A stretch of DNA of 64,000 nt. It comes from Opisthorchis felineus. Lineage: Eukaryota; Platyhelminthes; Trematoda; Opisthorchiida; Opisthorchiidae. The position numbers and the translations under genes were made by a program. Where the stretch lies: NCBI GenBank assembly GCA_004794785.1, contig SJOL01009519.1, positions 691,156-755,155 of the forward strand. The letters are read 5' to 3'. Positions 23,201 through 35,775 of the stretch are shown here, piece by piece. Position 1 is the stretch's first letter, and every line of letters begins with the position of its first letter. A model generated the notes under the pieces. That model did no database searches. It saw only the letters and a program-made list of their open reading frames with translations, and was not told where the DNA came from.

Positions 23201-26200
23201 ATTGTGCGTGTGTGTGCATCGACGTAGCTCGATGTGACAAGTCAATCCGAAAAAGGGCGCCTGCCCATCCTCATAATTACTAATTGGACGTCTACACGGA
23301 AATTTTGCACGGGCGAATCGGCAACCAGGTTGGATTAAACTAAATTGCATAGTTACGTGTAATTTGGCCGTGTCTCACGTCGAAAAACGTCCCATCTAGC
23401 GACTGTGTCAGATAACGACTGGCAGTTGACATATCTGATCGATTGCATTGCACAACCGGTTGTACTTACAGACTGTTGAAATGTGTACCTCAGCTGGATA
23501 CCTGGTAATCCACACAGTAATCATTGTTGGAATGATCGATTACTACATGAAAATTGTACATCTAAGTGTCCGGAATGCTTTAACTCAGAAATGCACTTTG
23601 TCTGTCATGACAAGGTTACAAGCGTTCTTCACCGCGTAGGTTTTGTAGATATCGTTCCGAGTCACTGTTCAAGCAAAATCCATGTGCGCATGCGTTTTTG
23701 GAGAATAGTTTGTGCACATGGAGCTAGCTGAGTGGAAAGTTATTGCTTCACTGAAGGCATACTACCACCTTATTGTGTCAATTTGCTTTCTTTGTTGTAC
23801 ACCACTGGTTCTAATCGCCCAGGCTACTGCAATTTTTTGTCATGTCGATTTTCCAGATGGTGTCACCACACGAAACCGGGTGCGAGGAATCAACCGGTAC
23901 TGAGACAAACGGAGACAGATGGTTCGACTGTTGTCAAAACAAAATTAAGAACGATTTCTACGGTACTGTACTGTTGCTTTGTTAATAGACATGAATGGAA
24001 ACATCTCAGATGTGGGTAGTCCAGGTCGAAAGACCACCGCTCCACTCCCCCACCCCAGGAATTGGTGTAACAAAAAGAAGGCGTGCTCGACGAACAACCA
24101 ACAACCGGAATGAGGCCAATCGAGAATAACCATGAAGTTGCAGCTAATGAACCAAGAAGGTGGTGAGAGATAGAACAAGCGAACAGTTGGCTTTCACCCT
24201 CGAATGATTAGAAACGGTGGGTCCGATCGGGCCGGCTCAAGACTTTAGGTGTGAAACAAGGTGACCAAAATTTAGCCAGAAATTATGAGAGATCGGACCA
24301 ACAGGCACAAAAGGATTACCGAATGAGAACGACTGACGTGAACATTGAAAAGCATTTCCCAATTTAGTATGTTACTGTGCCGGCGTTAAACAATGTGACC
24401 GTTAGTATTATCGACTGTGACAGCGCTGTTCCTTGGTTCTGTAAACAAAACTACAAAATGCGCTTGAATGGAAAGAAATCTTGGATAGTTCCCCTATTGA
24501 TTTGAGCTGACGGGTATTGGGTGTCCTCTATGAAAAAGCTCACACAACCACCCGAAGTGACAACCTCAAACTTGATGGATTCGTATGGCTCGACTTTGCT
24601 GTCTTCCATATGTTTACAACCTGCCAGCTCCATCGTACCTATCAGACCCATTGGTCTGTTGGGCCGGAAAAAAATCAACGACCTTTAGTTGCTTGCGCAG
24701 TATAGTTGAAGACCCAACGGCTTGGCTGAGGAACGAGGCTAGTCATGTTTTCTATAAACCCAGGCTCACTTCTTATCGTTTCTTAAAGGATCAAAGAGGG
24801 ACACTATCAAGCCCGATTCAGCTGATGGTGATGAAATTACCCTGGCATTCATCAAAGTCTGTAGGGAAAAAGTTTTGTGCCGTGCCAACAGGCTCTACTA
24901 CAAGAGGCTTTTACCACAGCGGTCACATAAACTGCACAAGCAGAAAAGGCGCCAAAGCCCTTGCAGGGACATTCGAAATAACATGTACAAAGCACCAGCA
25001 GACCGTCTACTTTCATTTTTTGACTAAAAATGCAGTTTGCTAACCTCACGGTCAAACTGCTATAATGGTATCTGGTCGGCAGAGTGCAAATGTGGCGAAT
25101 TCGGTAAATGAATGAAACGGAAAATGTGCACATCTGTTCGAAAGTTTTCAATGAATGCCGTTGTAAACTGTTTGTGTAAATCAAATGGTATGACCTAGGT
25201 GCCATAGACCAGTTATTAAAGATTCGGGCACTGTTGCTAGATTCGCAGAGGTGATTTTCGGGATTCAACAATCCAGGTGTTTTTTTTTTCACGCACTGTG
25301 ATGAACTCAAAAATGTATCCAAACGATCAGGATTATTCGACGGTTGTTTTATCTGTGCCTATTCAGATTTATAGGGGAAATTTTCAACCGACAGTTTTTC
25401 GATCCCAACTTTCTCTGTGATGCCCAACAGATTGTCTGAACCAAGAACCTAAGTGCATCAAGTGTTTTGAAGACGGAGATGTTCAACTTACTCCACTTCC
25501 GGTGACAGAATTGAGGTGAGGTTAGCAAAAAGGACTCCCCAACATTGAACGCCTGTGACAAGAGCCATGATGTTCACACGAAGATGCTCGAAGCAAAAAA
25601 TAGGTTTCATAACATTTTATAACACCTTCTTTCAAAGGCCAATACCTGACAGGAATTTATAGAATAACTGCGAGCGCGCCAAAAGCCATGGGAACATAGA
25701 GTAAATGAACACAATACAAACGTATGTTTTGTAGGCATTTTTATCCCTATGTTTTTCTGAATGGCAGAGTGCTGATCACTACTGAGCATTTCGGTATTGA
25801 GCATCCTAGGTCTTTCACTTGTCTGAAACAACCATAGAAGGAAAAAAGCATTCTGGTAGGTTTATATGAGTTCATCTAGTTTCGTGACATCTCATTCTAC
25901 CGGTACACTAAATATGCAGAGAATTTTTAAACATCAGACCACGTGACCATACACAAACGCTATTGAACCGAGTGTAAGGAAGGTGTGGAAAGTTTATTTG
26001 CTACGGTCTACCTGGCATGAGTATGAACGCGAAGATTTGGGTCACTCCATCGAGCCGGAGAGTTTATGGGTGTCACATATTAAATAAAACGATGGAAGTG
26101 GGAACACACACTGAAAGATAACGTTTGAAGCTGATGGAAGGAGGAAGGAGAAGGTTCAGGTTCAGTCCATCACAGCACCTGCATAGGGCTGATGTTAAAG

Positions 26201-26778
26201 CCAACTTTTTATGGTTTACTTTCAGTGATTTATTTGTATTACATATTTGGATGAGGTCATCTACCAGATTCTGTCCTTTCTTATGAATGTCGTCCTTCTT
26301 CCTGATTGGTTCCACTAGGTCAGCCCACCAATTTGTCGGTATAAACCAGAAGCGTCATCTTTTCATTTGTGTTCTGCATCGCTTACATATACATATGTAC
26401 ATACATATACAGAAATGTATGTTGTACTTTGTAGCCTTTGATGGCCGTCAGGCAACAGTGGAATCGGTGTCATCAGGGCAAGCCATCCACAAACTTTCTG
26501 GACCTTTGGGGAGGGATTAATGGCATAGAGGGTTAAACTTCTTGAAGGGATAGGCTAACTGAATAAAAAGGTGACTTCATCCATCACAAGTAAAAGGAAA
26601 TATCATGTAAATGCTCAGTGGTGTCAAGTTTTCTGGCCTGGAGACAAAGTTATCACAATGTTAGCTCAACAACCGTTTTTAATCCCTCAGAGTTTGGTCG
26701 CAGTGCGAGGAGGTTTTGCAATATTCAATTGACAGTCAATCAACAGTCCTATCATTTAGGCCAAACTATGCGGGAACA
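17201..26778. other. No recognisable gene
   Basis: I found no domain, transposon or RNA gene here. The longest open frames are 24585-25043 (+, 152 codons) and 24852-25322 (-, 156 codons). They overlap each other on opposite strands and neither shows a motif or splice-flanked structure. A 97-codon minus-strand frame at 22012-22305 has a protein-like composition but is unrecognised. 19684-21104 has no open frame of 60 codons. Confidence 0.4.
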
Positions 26779-27106
26779 CCGAGAAGCACTGTCCAGCTGT
26801 CTGAGCCTTATTGAGAATCATAAGCACTGCGCATCTCACGAAACTGAGAGAGTTTCGAGAACGCGATCTTCCGGCCAGTGATTGAACTCTCAACCCTTCG
26901 GCCTCGATCAGCTAGATAGCGGTGTGATTAGCTCTCACTTAGACAGGATACAGAACCGCCCTTTGTTTTTTTTGTTTGGTTTTTGTTACAGAAACCACAT
27001 CTAGTGGTCACATGGTGACTGGCTCCTCGAGTGAGGATTCTCAGATGGAAGTTTCATTCAACATATGAAATTATGCTTCCTCTGAGCCACTTATAGGTTG
27101 GTTGTA
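26779..27106. repeat. Dispersed repeat family 1, copy B
   Basis: This is the second copy of the repeat at 16899-17200, in the same orientation. It is interrupted by a T-rich insertion at about 26960-26990, where copy A has unrelated sequence. The ends are approximate because the comparison was done by eye. The open frame 26618-26881 that runs through it is not a gene. Confidence 0.7.
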
Positions 27107-28260
27107 GCCTGAGGAGATTTTGGCCTTCAGAATTTGTCTACTGCTCCGAAAATGCTGATAGATTAGCAAGAGTTTACCGATATGGCTAAAAGCCCTGTCG
27201 AGAAAGACGCATTTACCTAATGGCAGGCAAAATTTTACTCCACTGGTCACGACAAAAATTGAGGCTGTGGCCTTTTTTACGTGTTAACGTGAACCCAGTT
27301 GGTTGTCAGTCTGCTGATGTGCACCTATACAGGTAATAGAAGTAGCGAAGGACAAACACTAACCACTATTATATTGCACGAGACGGCTTTATGTAGTGTA
27401 ACCAATAAGCCTTCACTCAGGCGCTGGACCTCAAACAAGCCCGAGGCTTTACCAGAATCTCGGATACAAATTTTAGCTTATCCGAAGGTGATTCAAGTCC
27501 AACGGTAATTAGGTGTCAGTGAAACTTCGAGCTTGATTCTTTGCGAGTCCTCAAGACCGAGGAAATGGATGAAGCACACATCGCCAGTAACGCTCTCAGA
27601 CTGTATCCGCTAATTCGTTTCACAAGGCCTCGGAAAATTCAGGTGAGCGAAACCACCAGGGATCCCAATAGATCTTTGATCTCTAGCAAGAGATAATGTC
27701 CGCACTATTGAGTTGGATATTTCGGACAACAATATGACTGGCCTGCTTCTGTTCTGCTTCTGCTCACTCGAATTACCAACTGACATTGTAGACTAAATTG
27801 TAAACATTGGGCGTCCTTTGGTTTAAGAAATATACAAGTGCCTCGTTTAACTCAAGCGTTACTGAGCTACTGGTCCTCACAAGTCCCCTTGGAGGAAGGA
27901 GTCAGAATGCTTGGCCGCTAACTTACTGCTTTATTCAGATGGATCTGAGAAAATCAATCTTTCCCGAACAATTGATATGATTCAACAATTGAACCCATTT
28001 ACGATAATACAGCGAGAATCCTGGCATCACTTCTTTTCATCGACAGGACAAATCTTAAACCAAGAACGGAAAGCACCACAGGTACAGTAGGTCCACAATC
28101 TTGGTCTTCATCTACTTCACAAATGCGTTCTACTTTTTCAACTTGTCAATTCCCCTAAACGCGCTTGCTCAATAGGGTGTCGTACGAAACCTTGTCAAGA
28201 TGCCATGCTAATCGTGTGGGCATACTTGCTAGTGTGTGACAGCCCAAGGAAAAAAATACC
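27107..28260. other. Unassigned, possibly upstream part of an RTE-like remnant
   Basis: Nothing clear was recognised. The element at 28.26 kb must once have had RT sequence upstream, but it is too decayed here to follow. A 69-codon open frame at 27299-27508 is unrecognised. Confidence 0.3.
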
Positions 28261-28860
28261 TTAAAAATTGGTGTTTGACAAGGATAACCCATCTTCACCT
28301 ACTGATGCCATAATAATACACACAGTAAAAGGGTTGGAAAATCCTGGAATCTGTACTGTTCTCAGTGTTGAACTTTTCGTCCCCAGTATATGGACGAAAT
28401 CTTTTTGACTTTTCAGAAAGAAGGGCGAATGTTTTTAGAAAAGCTTACCAGAGTCCATCCGCATGGTGACAAGCTTGTTGTACCGACAAACTGCGAAGTC
28501 TTGCTCCAAGGCTTTGAACATTCCTCTTACACTGTGAGATTGTGGTCACTTTATACGGGGCCGCAATATATCAGTTGGTGGTGTGACGGACGGCCCTGCT
28601 GCATGAATATTGAAAGCCTAAATCGCATTGGCTAATCCGAGCCACTTGTGTACCGCTCAAACTTGAAGTAGAGTATATAAGGCAGTATTACGAACGGTTC
28701 TGTTTTATGGCAGAATGCATGTCTTTGTGGGCAGATGATCTGAGACACCCTCGAGTCTTTAAAAGCTGATATCTTATAGCAGGAACTCAACTTGATTGTT
28801 GGTAGCAGATTCTCAAAGAGGCTATCAGGAGACAGGTTTATGGCCGCGTCGTAAGTACTT
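28261..28860 (+). mobile_element. RTE-like non-LTR retrotransposon, 3' part of RT and C-terminus
   Basis: At 28262-28290 the translation KIGV*QG*PIF matches 'sGVRQGCPlSPf'. At 28470-28535 PTNCEVLLQGFEHSSYTVRL matches 'PsKCkvLLQdw..s...l.l'. At 28690-28860 YERFCFMAECMSLWADDLRH matches 'vR.vLLYGcEtWplraeDlrrl', and EAIRRQVYGR matches the '..aeVR+rvlg' block. The open frame 28390-28635 (81 codons) is the middle piece. Stops and frame changes are frequent. It is related in type to the copies at 60.8-63.95 kb. Confidence 0.7.
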
Positions 28861-31800
28861 TCCTCGATTCATTCATCTAGCAGAATAAATCTTGGTGGTT
28901 TTATGCATGTGGAGTCCTGATTAACGTATAAGTCTACCTTAGTCGTAGTGATGCAGAAGACAAGACAGGCAACTTGTGACCTGGTAAAAGAGAGTTAAAG
29001 CGGTAACAAATAATCTGGGTACCGTCGATGCTACTTGTCTTCCAGGATAAAATCTGTCTGATTTTAGCCGTTCTTGACGTGAGACGCTGAAATAACTGAT
29101 TGTCAACGTTTCTCAATGAAGTAGCGACCTTCGGTTTCTATCCAGGTTGTCTGAATAAATGTTTACAAATATCGACATACTGGAATGTTTGGTCCAGCGT
29201 AGCTTTAAGATCTTTCCATTTCTCAGTTTTCTCTTTTTTTCCTTGTGGCCTACTCAAATAATACCACTAATAAGTTGCAGTTGTACGGAGTGAGACTTCG
29301 TTGTTCAACACTTGTGTTGCCGTCGGCGAAGATGACGAATGGTTCTACTGTTGGTGCCCCAAAGCGAATGAAAAAGAAATCACTGGCAAATCCGCGACTA
29401 TTACTCAAAATTCGGGGAAATAGGACTTTTTTGACTACTCTGGTTTGCAGGCATATACCAATGATCAAACAGATGTTTTCCGTTTGCATTCCGGAGACAG
29501 TAATTATCTTCGCTCACATTCTAGTGCGCACAAAAGATGAGTCTTGCTGCAGATGGGTAAACCTAAGTCTATCTAAAATGTCTGACATTATCCGGAACTT
29601 TTGTGATGTAACTGGTTGCTTTGAAGGAGACTCAGATCCGGTCCGAGAGGCTGCCACTGAAAACGATCCGATTATCTGTACGGTCAAAATAAGTAACAGG
29701 CCTGAGGTCTTTTAAATACTCAATAATTTCCAGCATTTTTGTCGGCGAGAAATTAACGGGGGGAATGGTATGGGTCAAATGGAACCATACGAAGGAAATG
29801 CGTTCCGTTACTCAATGTCCCCATGCCATAAAAAAGCCACTTAAAATTGATTGGCATATTCTCACCGTTTGAAGGTCATTGCTATTAGCTTGGTATTGGT
29901 CCGCGTAGCCTAGCTCGGCCCAACGACTTCACTGTTCGTTGTGCGCGTAATCTGATAGGCTGTTTTTATTCGATTGATTAGTAGCGCCTGTTCGTCACGT
30001 TGTTTCCACCCAGCGCTTTGTGACAGCTGTTGCTTCATGCCATAACCTGCAAAACACACGCCTCACGTCGTTTGCGTTCTCTTTGACCTAGTGGGTTAGG
30101 TCAAACGGGCACAGGAAACACCACTACGGTATGCATCATCACATGATTTTCTTTACCGAGCGTTTTTAGCTCGTAATGTGCTACTTTCCGTCAACAAGAC
30201 TAGGGGCATCTGGTAAGGCTTTTTGCATACTGGAGAGTCACTACTTTTCATTTTCGGCAGTTTTTCGCCGACTAACGAAATAGTTTTGTTGATACTATTG
30301 AAATATTTATTTTAGATTACCAAGCGTCCTTCCGTTTATATGCAATATTTCTTACTACAGGGGTCCTTCATACTAACTCCACGCTCCACATCCCATAGTC
30401 ATAGCTACTCAAAACATCTACCATCTTCAGTTTGACAATTTGTTATTCCTTTGTGGACGTCAACGCAGTGACCAAACTCTGTTGGGCATACACTTTTCCG
30501 TTTGTATCATTCCTGCATTGTGCATTTCTGCATCCTTGACGAACACCCAACCACCTAAATCATCCAAGGAATGAACCAAGTGATACTTCATCAGTAGACA
30601 ACATTTCGCTTGTAATCCCCATGAGCATTTCTACACCAGTGCTTGAGAAACCTAGATATCCTATAACTAGTAATTTACTTGACTCTTTTTTCATGCTGTC
30701 GGGCTTAGGATAATGTAGCTTGCAAAGGCTACATCGCAAACTCAGATTAATCCTGACATCCTTAGCTTGGCCAACGACGGTACAGTACGGCGGAGAGGTC
30801 CATTTTAAATTTCATTCCCCTGTTTACGTTCATTCCCACAGTGTCAATCACTAAAAACCTAAGTTAGATATGATCTCAGTGGGTCGTAGCTGGCCGCTTT
30901 TGCAACTAATGTGTTGGTGGGTAAATGTTTACGAAGGCCTGTCATGACAGTGGGACAAACCAGGCAGAAAAATTCTCAAACTTCTCTTGGATGTATGCGG
31001 TGGTTTTTGAGATATTTCACTTTAGAATAAATGAAGACATCGTCGTTCGAGTGTTCATCAATCAGGATTAGAGTACAACGAGCGTACGAGCAATGAAACA
31101 GAGGGCCAAGCGGTACAGATATGAAAAAACATACACACTTGATTCCAGAAGATGTCAATGTAAATTATACTGGAGCTCAAAATCTTCAACCAACCCTCCC
31201 CCAATGTTTTTACCCGATTACGTGTGATGTTGCAATCATGAAGTATGTATGATGACCGAGGATACGGTAGCCCAACCTAGAATTCGCCAAAAGTGGTTGA
31301 GGTCCTTTATCAAAAAATGTTGTAAATATGCATTCACATATCATGATTTCGCGTGGAAAAAGTACCATTATTGCCAGATAGGACATTGTGAGGAAAGTAT
31401 TCGAAAATTACTTTTGTTGTATCGGCCTTCTGTACGCAGAGCAATCGAGGCTTTCGAATGGACAAATGTGACCCAATGCCGTTCGGGGGGATGGAAGAAG
31501 ACCAATTGTTTACATCCATAATTGTTTGTATTCCATCAACCACACAATACATCGTCAAGTCCTCGACCATACAGTGGATTTTCAAATTTTACTCAAAGTT
31601 TTGTCATAAATTACTTCCAAGTTGTCCGATTTTTCATAATGGAATGCACAGTAGGCTTCAAAATAGACGCATATCAAAGCATGCAACGTCCTTTGAAATC
31701 CGCCGTTTTGGAAGGATATGCTGGTACCAGATGATAACCCTATAACGAAATGTATTTAGTAGCAAACCGTATTCTCGACATAGTAGGGGAATAAATGTAA

Positions 31801-34800
31801 TGTCAATGGAAGACGAAAACGTTTTTGGTTAATTACTACTGTTGGCTGCACACATGTACTATAGTAGTTGCAATAATACTGACCTCACAAAAACTCTTCT
31901 GATTAACAGTGAAACCAAGATAAACCAATGTGTTGTGTAGCATGATGAGGAGACTGTGGCATCCCCGGCAGAACCGGTAACCATCCGATCAACCGTGGGC
32001 TCTGTGGACTCAGAGCTTCTACAAGAAATGGTGCCTAGTTAAGATCAACCAGAACAGCCGATTTTCTGGTTTGGTGGGTCACCGGCAGATTGTCATTTGG
32101 CAAATGATGGTGTTTTTGAAAGTACAGCAATTATGGTCATTTAGCTCTAACTAGGGAACATGGATTTACCTTTAAATTCATGAACTCTTCAGATGAAACT
32201 TCGGTGACCAAGGTGTCCGTAGATGAAAGCGTTCCGGGACCAAGCATCCAGTGGGCCCGAATTTCTGGGTACCGTTTCCAAAAAGGTACGCCATGGTCTT
32301 AGCCCCTCCGTTTGCTTTCTTATAGGTGGTTTGTTTGTTGAATCTTCTTACCGGTTGTACCTCCTCCTTCATATCCATGTTATTGACGTTCTCCTAAGCT
32401 GAAGTACCTCATTGTTTCACCTGCCCTATTGACGTTGTCGAACTCCTTGTTCTGTCGGGACTACCGGTTTTGATAATCTTGGCTAGGTAGCGATACAACT
32501 CACTTGTGGCCGTCCGGTGGATGAGTTTTGGTATCTTGTTTAGCAGTCAAACCAAAAATGGCTCTTATGCTGCTATACAAAATAGACTACTACAGAGTAG
32601 GACGGATCCTGCACAGCCTAATTCTGTATGCTAATGCCGATGACGAGCCTATTCAAATCATTTTGAAAAGAATAATTTTCCTTAGTGGCGTTTGAACGCG
32701 TAACACAAGTCAGTGTCGAGTGATTGTAGCAAAGCGTCATATCCTCTGCGATGTGTTCCATAATTAACCACAGGTATAAGAAACGTCTGTTTGTTCTACT
32801 CATTTCATACGCCCACGTTCACAGTGGTGATTGCCAACTACAAGCATGCGCCAATGGAGCATACACACACACATCGATTTTGTCAGCTTACTGAATTATA
32901 AGTCAAGGCGGTAACGTTTGTATGGTGAATGTGCCAAAAAATTGCGCATCCGACCAAAAAGCAAACACATATGATATATGGAAACGGTCATTTTGTTGTT
33001 GGATGACAAATCATGAGGGAAAGGGTAGTGAGACGGAGTAAGCAGACGCGGTAGGCGACGATGCAGGTATAGTGAAAGTATCCTGTGCTATCAAAAGTAG
33101 ATACATGACACTTTTGGTGACTAACGTCGATGTCATTCAAACAAGGAGTTGTTGCTGAGACAACGAGATTACGACATGTGTTTGAAGTAGCATGACTAGT
33201 TTCCCACATGATGGTACCTCCTCATCTCTTCTAAGTTTTGTGTTTTCAGAAAAATAGAGAGTAGCCCGCATAGTATGTCTCTAAAAGGAACCCCGAACCA
33301 GGGCAATCCCTCCTCTGTCCTATGGAAATTGGCTCGAATGGATGTGCTTTGCGAGGCCACCTATCAACTCCCAACAGAGGCCACTTCAGGTCTTCTCAAG
33401 AAGCAATTTCTCTTCCCACTAAGGACCATATGGACGTATGACTACTTGCAGCAGACACAAGTTTGTTTCCAAAGCATCTGTGGTTTCTGAGTCCACTTTT
33501 CACCTGCATGAGCTAATGCACTAGACCCTTCGAAACAGAGGCTATTGCCCCGGTGCCATTCCCCGCCACTCCCAATATAGTAAGTCGACCAAAATTTATT
33601 GACAGCCTACTGAACATGCAACCAAAAACTGAACCCAAATGGAAAGACGCAACAAAGATCAGCTACAAAAGGCACTCGTCTCACCAGTATGGAAACTGCT
33701 AAACCTTCGTGTGATTCATTGGTTTTCACGTAATTGTTCAGCTCATAATCCCTTTAGTGCGCAGTTTGCTATATCATTTCTCTTTATTTGCTTTGTAGCG
33801 CATTGAGAGTAAAGCTAGGATTGCTAAGATCATATCACCCTGTACGGTATACGTGTGTGTCTTATACAGAGCCCCTAATAAAGACCGATTCATCTGGGAA
33901 ATACAAGACAGCTTTTGCGCTCTGCAGGAAGTTTCATTCCATGATTCTAGAACAGTAGAGTGCATATCCCGGGCATTATTTGGTACTAATAATCCGGGAA
34001 GAATATGATACATAGGTGGGCTATTTCACACACTACTGATGACGACTTTCTACTTTAAGGTGGTGCTGACATCCACTTTAGTGATTCCGAAACAGTGATT
34101 TAGAATTTAAATGCTTTCGCGTAGCATGGTATGTGTGCGAAATTCTCCGCAAATTGCCATGAGTCTGGTTTGCTGTTCGATGAACTTGCCGGTGTATCGG
34201 AGTAGGCCGTTACTCGATGGTCCCACCACACATCAGCATATATGCGTGGATTACAACATCGAAGCATCAGTATTGAACACTGCTGTTTTGGTGTCGATTG
34301 TGATTACGGTGATGATGCATGAATACGTCACCTACTATCAAACAAAGCGGATAATTTGTGTCTACACACTACGGATTTTATCAGCACTTGTGAACCAGTT
34401 TCACTCATTGTGAGACTCTGTGGAATCATAGGGTTCTAAACAAAGCCTGCTCAGGGCAGGCAAAACAGGTGAGACAAAGGAGCGTACCTAGTAAAACTCT
34501 TATTGACGAACGGGTGTTTTGATGACAGATTCAAAGGGTCTCGGTATAGTTACATACGCTCAACAGATGCAATCCACAGATGCACTGCAGTAAGTGAACA
34601 TGTCCTGTCATGCATGACAATGCAGTAACAGATATCGGGATGATATGGGCATGGAAACAGAAAGTGGCATTTTAATAAACCAAGTAAGTTGTTGGTTGGC
34701 TACATGATATCCACGATAGCAAACATACCGCAATATCCTCTAGCCATCCACGTTCCGGTCAAAGTGACCTCACCGCCCCCTTGAGAAACGTTTATGTTGG

Positions 34801-35700
34801 TGCGCGCTGGCACTAAAAAACCTATGTGTAACATAGAAAGACCATGTAACGAGTTGTCGATCCGGAAAAAGCTTTCACTACCCACAGAGCTTGACAACTT
34901 CGGGTGCCTGAAATGGTTGCCGCCAACACCAGATCGGCACCCAGCCAGTCCGACTATATATTGCGATCGCAGCTGCAAGTACGGTTCCTAAGACTGGATG
35001 CATGGAGGCGATTGAGGAATTTCAGAAAGTGGCAGTTGCCCAATATTTGCAATCTGTGAACCGTCAGTTCCAAAGCGAAACCACTGTATACTAAATGGAT
35101 TATGTATAAACCATGTGAGACAGTGCTTTGCCTGTAGTCTAATGCCACCCTGGTAGCAAGCTATAGTATTAAAAACATGTCATTCCTTGTTCGTCATAAC
35201 CCGTAAACAGCGAAACTCAGAAAAATACATCACATGAACACTCAGCCTATACTGTTATGGTGGACTAGCTGCAGTGTAGGTTCTGCGTTTTCAGTTAGTC
35301 ATCGAGTTACCACCACAGTCCCTTGTGGTGGGTGCCTAGACAAATAATTCATTCACTCTTGATTTTCCGTTGGTTCCGATCAGTTGTTCACAGCTGTTTG
35401 TGCTCACGCACGTAAGATCAATAGACCCTGTATGCTGCCTACCGTACTTTATCATGTTTCTTAGCTTCACGGTTAACATCAGCAACACGTTCACAGATTG
35501 TGGGCCTTTCGGAACATATCTGATAGAATATCCTGGCTAGATAACCAGCAGCCGGTGAAGTTATACTTGTGACTTGGGAATGACCAACTTACACCCACAG
35601 TAAATTTTTATGGAAGAGCTCCACCTGTCAAAATCCACGAGAAGACTGCTAAGGTTCGTGACAAAAGACTCGTAATTACTGGCTATCGTTTTTTGTTTCC
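28861..35700. other. No recognisable gene
   Basis: The longest open frame is 29245-29715 (+, 156 codons): a Lys-rich segment (KRMKKKS) in the first third, no domain I can defend. Two overlapping plus-strand frames at 31249-31745 (90 and 95 codons) are unrecognised. At 35311-35334 an 8-bp-arm hairpin (CCACCACA / TGTGGTGG) follows a 17-mer that recurs at 37075-37091. Confidence 0.4.
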
Positions 35701-35775
35701 GGGGTAGTCGAGTGGATAATATCAGGGCTTGCCATTTCGACATCCATAATTCGATCCTGTCATGGGCCGCCTCAA
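35701..35775 (+). repeat. tRNA-like Pol III promoter stretch, possible SINE head
   Basis: TAGTCGAGTGG at 35705-35715 fits the A-box consensus TRGYNNARNGG exactly. AATTCGATCCT at 35748-35758 fits the B-box GGTTCGANYCC at 8 of 11 positions. The spacing is tRNA-like (about 32 nt). I could not fold a full cloverleaf, so it is more likely a tRNA-derived SINE or tRNA relic than a functional gene. The body would continue to about 35830. Confidence 0.4.

Noticed and set aside
24585..25322. Overlapping open frames of 152 (+) and 156 (-) codons
   Set aside because: Mutually exclusive on opposite strands, no family similarity, and lengths within chance expectation.
29574..29715. Possible UBA-like segment (MSDIIRNFCDVTGC...)
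   Set aside because: Only the first dozen residues resemble UBA-like N-termini; the second and third helices do not fit. No splice sites support an exon.
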